DNA of 54,268 bases. It comes from Streptacidiphilus neutrinimicus (GTDB taxonomy: Bacteria; Actinomycetota; Actinomycetes; Streptomycetales; Streptomycetaceae). Below the pieces are notes generated by a model. It was not told where the DNA came from, ran no database searches, and was given only the letters and a program-made list of their open reading frames with translations. A program made the translations under genes and the position numbers. The DNA lies in the NCBI RefSeq assembly GCF_000787815.1, contig NZ_BBPO01000038.1, positions 23,261 through 77,528 of the forward strand, given 5' to 3'. Of the stretch, positions 51,827 to 54,268 are shown one piece after another; positions within the stretch are counted from its first letter, which is position 1; every line of letters starts with the position of its first letter.

Positions 51827-52345
51827 ATGGGAGACGCCCCGGAGCCGCTGCGGCTCGTCCAGGACCTGGTCAACACCCTCGATGTCGGGAGCGGTCAGGA
51901 CGGTCTGGAGGCGTTCCTCGCCGAGGGTGTCGAGGTCGAGCGGGTGCGCGCCTTCCGGGAGCTGCTACGGCTTGTATGTATGGATCACGCCGGAATGAAT
52001 ATTTCTTCGGAGGCATTGGCGATATTCGAGGACTGCCTCGCTGCCGCGCCTCTGGTGCTCACGCTCGGCGGCGACGCCGGTGCGGAACTTGTCCCCGCCC
52101 CCGGACTGCCGCCGACAGAGCTGCTGTTCGCGCAGGTCGCGGCCGCCGTCGCGGTGTCCGGCAAGGACTGGCTGCGGCTTAAGGCGTGCGCCGACCAGTC
52201 CTGCCGCTGGCTTTACTACGATCGCTCTCCGGCCGGACGCGGCCGCTGGTGCAGCATGGCCGTATGTGGAAGTCGTGCGAAGATGCGCGCCTATCGGGCC
52301 AGAGGAAATGTTTCTGCAGTCTCTTCGGCCGAATATGCTCAATAG
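51827..52345 (+). CDS. CGNR zinc-finger-type transcription regulator
   Basis: A 172-residue protein. The N-terminal stress-response (ABATE-like) domain begins PLRLVQDLVNTLDV, and the C-terminal zinc finger is CADQSCRWLYYDRS...WCSMAVCGSRAKMRAYR, with four Cys. The name motif CGNR reads CGSR here. Proteins of this type bind DNA and are common in Streptomyces. The ATG at 51827 is followed by normal sequence and a -10-like TAACAT ends seven bases upstream, so it may be leaderless. The base composition around 51965-52020 is lower in GC than its neighbours. The stop is one base before the VapB-like start, so the genes are likely co-transcribed. Confidence 0.88.
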   Translation: MGDAPEPLRLVQDLVNTLDVGSGQDGLEAFLAEGVEVERVRAFRELLRLVCMDHAGMNISSEALAIFEDCLAAAPLVLTLGGDAGAELVPAPGLPPTELLFAQVAAAVAVSGKDWLRLKACADQSCRWLYYDRSPAGRGRWCSMAVCGSRAKMRAYRARGNVSAVSSAEYAQ

Positions 52346-52346
52346 C

Positions 52347-52589
52347 ATGGCCAAGACCCTGATCGACCTGGACGAAGAGGCCCTGGCGTTCGCAGCCGAG
52401 GTGCTCGGCACGAAGACCAAGAAGGACACGGTCAATGCCGCGCTGCGGGAGATAGGGGCACGGGCCAAGCGCGAGAGGGCTCTGGAGCAGATGATCCAGC
52501 TGTTCGAGTGCGGGGCCTTCGACGACTCCATGCAGCGCCAGGGACGCCAGGGGGGTGCGCGGGTTTGGCCGGAGCAGGCGGCTTCCTGA
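52347..52589 (+). CDS. VapB-like antitoxin
   Basis: An 80-residue protein beginning AKTLIDLDEEALAFAAEVLGTKTKKDTVNAALREIG, the classical VapB (DUF2191) DNA-binding start: a strand followed by a ribbon-helix-helix. The C-terminal part (ALEQMIQLFECGAFDDSM) would wrap the toxin. The ATG at 52347 lies one base after the CGNR stop; an ATG at 52335 in the same frame overlaps that gene. The VapC-like gene overlaps its end by 25 bases. Confidence 0.88.
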   Translation: MAKTLIDLDEEALAFAAEVLGTKTKKDTVNAALREIGARAKRERALEQMIQLFECGAFDDSMQRQGRQGGARVWPEQAAS

Positions 52590-52999
52590 TCCACACCTCG
52601 GCCGTCGGACGCATGATGCGCCCCGACGTGATCGAAGACTGGCGCGAGCAGATCTCCTCCGGGCAGGTCGGCGTCTGCGACGTCACCCGGCTTGAACTGC
52701 TCCGCACGGCCCGTTCCGGCGAGGAGTTCGCGCGGATGCGCGCCGGTGTCGAGGCCCTGTACACCTGGTGGCCGCTCCCCGAGAAGGCCCTGCGCCGGGC
52801 CCTCGACTACCAGGAGCGGCTCGCCGAGGACGCCGAGCGCGGGGCGCTGCGACTCGTCGGCACGGACGGGCTGCTGCTCGCGGCCACCGCCGCCCACCAC
52901 GGCCTGACGCTCCTCCACTACGAAGCGGACGTGGAGACCCTCGGCGCGCTCACCGGCCTGCCCACCCGCTGGCTCGCCGAGCCCGGATCCATCCCCTGA
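52565..52999 (+). CDS. VapC-like PIN-domain protein with altered active-site residues
   Basis: A 144-residue protein that aligns along its length with Streptomyces VapC toxins: it ends LTLLHYEADVETLGALTGLPTRWLAEPGSI and has LLRTARS and LLLAATAA. PIN toxins cleave RNA using three or four acids. At the usual first Asp (LIDTSA) it has His (LIHTSA, about residue 10). At the TELE Glu it has Arg (TRLE). At the third Asp before LLxAATA it has Gly, with Asp just upstream. The YDxD site reads YEAD. The TTG at 52565 has AGGGGGG eight bases upstream and couples it to vapB. It is probably a weak or inactive RNase. Confidence 0.85.
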   Translation: MAGAGGFLIHTSAVGRMMRPDVIEDWREQISSGQVGVCDVTRLELLRTARSGEEFARMRAGVEALYTWWPLPEKALRRALDYQERLAEDAERGALRLVGTDGLLLAATAAHHGLTLLHYEADVETLGALTGLPTRWLAEPGSIP

Positions 53000-53096
53000 C
53001 GCGCGCGCGTACCCTTGTAGGCGCACATCCGCCCCTACTCCCGAAGGACTGAGCGCACTGGCACGCCGCACGCCCGATGGTCCGCCGCCCGCACCC

Positions 53097-53900
53097 GTGG
53101 TCCAGCGGATCCGTCTCCGCTACACCAAGCGCGGGCGACTCCGCTTCACCAGCCACCGCGACTTCCAGCGGGCCCTCGAGCGCGCCCTGCGGCGCTCCGC
53201 CGTTCCCATGGCGTACTCCGCCGGCTTCACCCCCCACCCCAGGATCAGCTTCATGAACGCCGCGCCCACCGGCGCCGCGAGCGAGGCCGAGTACGTGGAG
53301 CTGGCCCTCGCCGAGCACCGCGACCCGGAGCTGCTGCGCAGGCAGCTCGACGAGTCGCTGCCGCCCGGCCTGGACGTGATCGACGCCGTCGAGGCGCAGG
53401 GCAAGGACTTCATGGAGCGGCTCCAGGCCTCGGTCTGGCAGCTGAGGCTGGACGGCGTCGAGGCGGACGCCGCCCGCGCCGCCGTCGCCGGGTTCCTCGC
53501 CGCCGACGAGGTCACCGTGGAGCGGCAGACCAAGAACGGCCTGCGCAGCTTCGACGCGCGCGGCGCGGTGATCTCGCTGCAGGTCGTGGATGCGCAGGTG
53601 GACGCGGGTGCGCCCGCCCTACCGGAAAGTACGACCGATATCCCTGCAGGCCGCGCCTGTGCGATACTGCGGCTGGTTGTTCGGCACGCCACACCCGCCG
53701 TCCGACCCGACGACGTCCTGACCGGGCTTCGTGCGACGGCCGACCTCGCGCTGCCGGTCCCCGCTGGGGTGACCAGGCTGGCGCAGGGGCCGCTCGACGA
53801 GGAGTCCGGTGCGGTGACCGACCCGTTCGCGTCCGACCGCGACGCGGCTGCGGCCCTTGGAGCCCACAGTTCCGAGGCGGCCGGGCCGCAGCTCGTGTAG
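53097..53900 (+). CDS. TIGR03936/DUF2344 protein, partner of TIGR03960
   Basis: A 267-residue protein whose start QRIRLRYTKRGRLRFTSHRDFQRALERALRR is the DUF2344 hallmark (about residues 3-32), followed by GFTPHPRISF and SEAEYVELAL. Members resemble a radical SAM fusion partner and accompany TIGR03960 proteins. The GTG at 53097 is the first standard start. However, an in-frame CTG at 53058 has GAAGGA nine bases upstream and adds ARRTPDGPPPAPV, close to the start I recall for Streptomyces homologues. The true start is therefore uncertain. It lies about 200 bases before the RNase E/G gene. Confidence 0.9.
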   Translation: MVQRIRLRYTKRGRLRFTSHRDFQRALERALRRSAVPMAYSAGFTPHPRISFMNAAPTGAASEAEYVELALAEHRDPELLRRQLDESLPPGLDVIDAVEAQGKDFMERLQASVWQLRLDGVEADAARAAVAGFLAADEVTVERQTKNGLRSFDARGAVISLQVVDAQVDAGAPALPESTTDIPAGRACAILRLVVRHATPAVRPDDVLTGLRATADLALPVPAGVTRLAQGPLDEESGAVTDPFASDRDAAAALGAHSSEAAGPQLV

Positions 53901-54101
53901 CGGCGATCGGTCGGCGACGCGGCGTCGCCGGCGCCCGACCGGCGCCCTGGGAGCCATCCGGGGCCGGGTCGAGGGGTGCGACCAGAAGACTTCGGCACGC
54001 CCGCGAACCTCGTGGGGGTGCCACGACGACATACGCGAGCCCCCGTGCGGCGCCCGCCTCACCGGCGCGGCGCCCGGGGGCGTGACGGGAGAACCGCCCG
54101 C

Positions 54102-54268
54102 ATGCCCGACATCACCGACAACGAATCCAACGAACGGCGCGACCAGAGCGACACGCAGGCAGCGGCCCCCAAGGCCGCCCCGCGCCGTCGCCGCGCCGCC
54201 AGCCGCCCGGCCGGTCCGCCGACGCCGGAGGCTGCCGCCGCCGAGGCCCAGATGGCCGAGTCCGGCGC
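54102..54268 (+). CDS. rne: Ribonuclease E/G, N-terminus only
   Basis: Only the first 55 codons are inside the window. The product starts PDITDNESNERRDQSDTQAA and becomes basic and Ala/Pro-rich (RRRRAASRPAGPPTPEAA), the disordered N-terminal extension of streptomycete RNase E/G. Its place just after the TIGR03960/TIGR03936 pair is the standard order and supports the call. RNase E/G processes rRNA and mRNA. The ATG at 54102 is the chosen start; GGGAG lies about 12 bases upstream. No catalytic residue is inside the window. Confidence 0.75.
   Translation, partial: MPDITDNESNERRDQSDTQAAAPKAAPRRRRAASRPAGPPTPEAAAAEAQMAESG

Overview
The window is very GC-rich actinobacterial DNA, with strongly G/C-biased third codon positions and many GTG starts. 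Gene content and order point to the family Streptomycetaceae (Streptomyces, Kitasatospora or Streptacidiphilus type). The conserved backbone is tig-clpP1-clpP2-clpX, valS-folC-DUF4233-ndk, mreB-mreC-mreD-mrdA-rodA, and the TIGR03960/TIGR03936 pair followed by an RNase E/G gene. A mycothiol-type DsbA-family oxidoreductase and a membrane-anchored SpoIIE-type phosphatase fit the same group. No phage, insertion sequence or CRISPR array was seen.

Layout. 1-4033 (minus) is the N-terminal 1344 codons of a large secreted GH84-like protein with CBM32-like domains; its predicted catalytic Asp-Asp pair reads Ser-Gln. 4501-9435 holds malQ and a first aminopeptidase N. 9710-16416 is an accessory block: an unknown protein, an alpha/beta hydrolase, a small type VII secretion module (ESAT-6-like protein, larger WXG100/PPE-like protein with a YxxxD tail, mycosin) without Ecc channel genes, and a convergent membrane-anchored PQQ-type beta-propeller protein. 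A second aminopeptidase N (16542-19130) closes the block. 19347-27526 has the DsbA-like protein, an amino-acid permease, bioY, rpiB, a Nei-type glycosylase, a SpoIIE-type phosphatase and small unknown proteins. Two tRNAs (Gly-TCC, Pro-TGG) follow.

28212-32808 is trigger factor and the ClpP1/ClpP2/ClpX protease, with two sites resembling ClgR boxes. 32871-34542 (minus) holds a membrane-anchored cyclophilin and a lipid-side-tethered unknown protein with Gln/Pro/Gly/Tyr repeats. 34669-39810 is valS, folC, DUF4233 and ndk. 40084-46355 is the complete elongation/spore-wall cluster, ending in a strong hairpin and a frameshifted collagen-like gene remnant. An adenine/adenosine deaminase follows on the minus strand.

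48057-53900 contains the radical-SAM gene TIGR03960 and its usual partner TIGR03936, here separated by about 3.1 kb of accessory genes: a secreted SGNH hydrolase, a VOC protein, and a compact CGNR-regulator/VapB-like/VapC-like cassette whose PIN domain has lost most expected acidic residues. The start of an RNase E/G gene runs off the right edge.

At least eight genes have a -10-like hexamer only 5 to 7 bases before the start codon, so their mRNAs are probably leaderless. All functional assignments are from motif recognition and remembered family features; no search was run.
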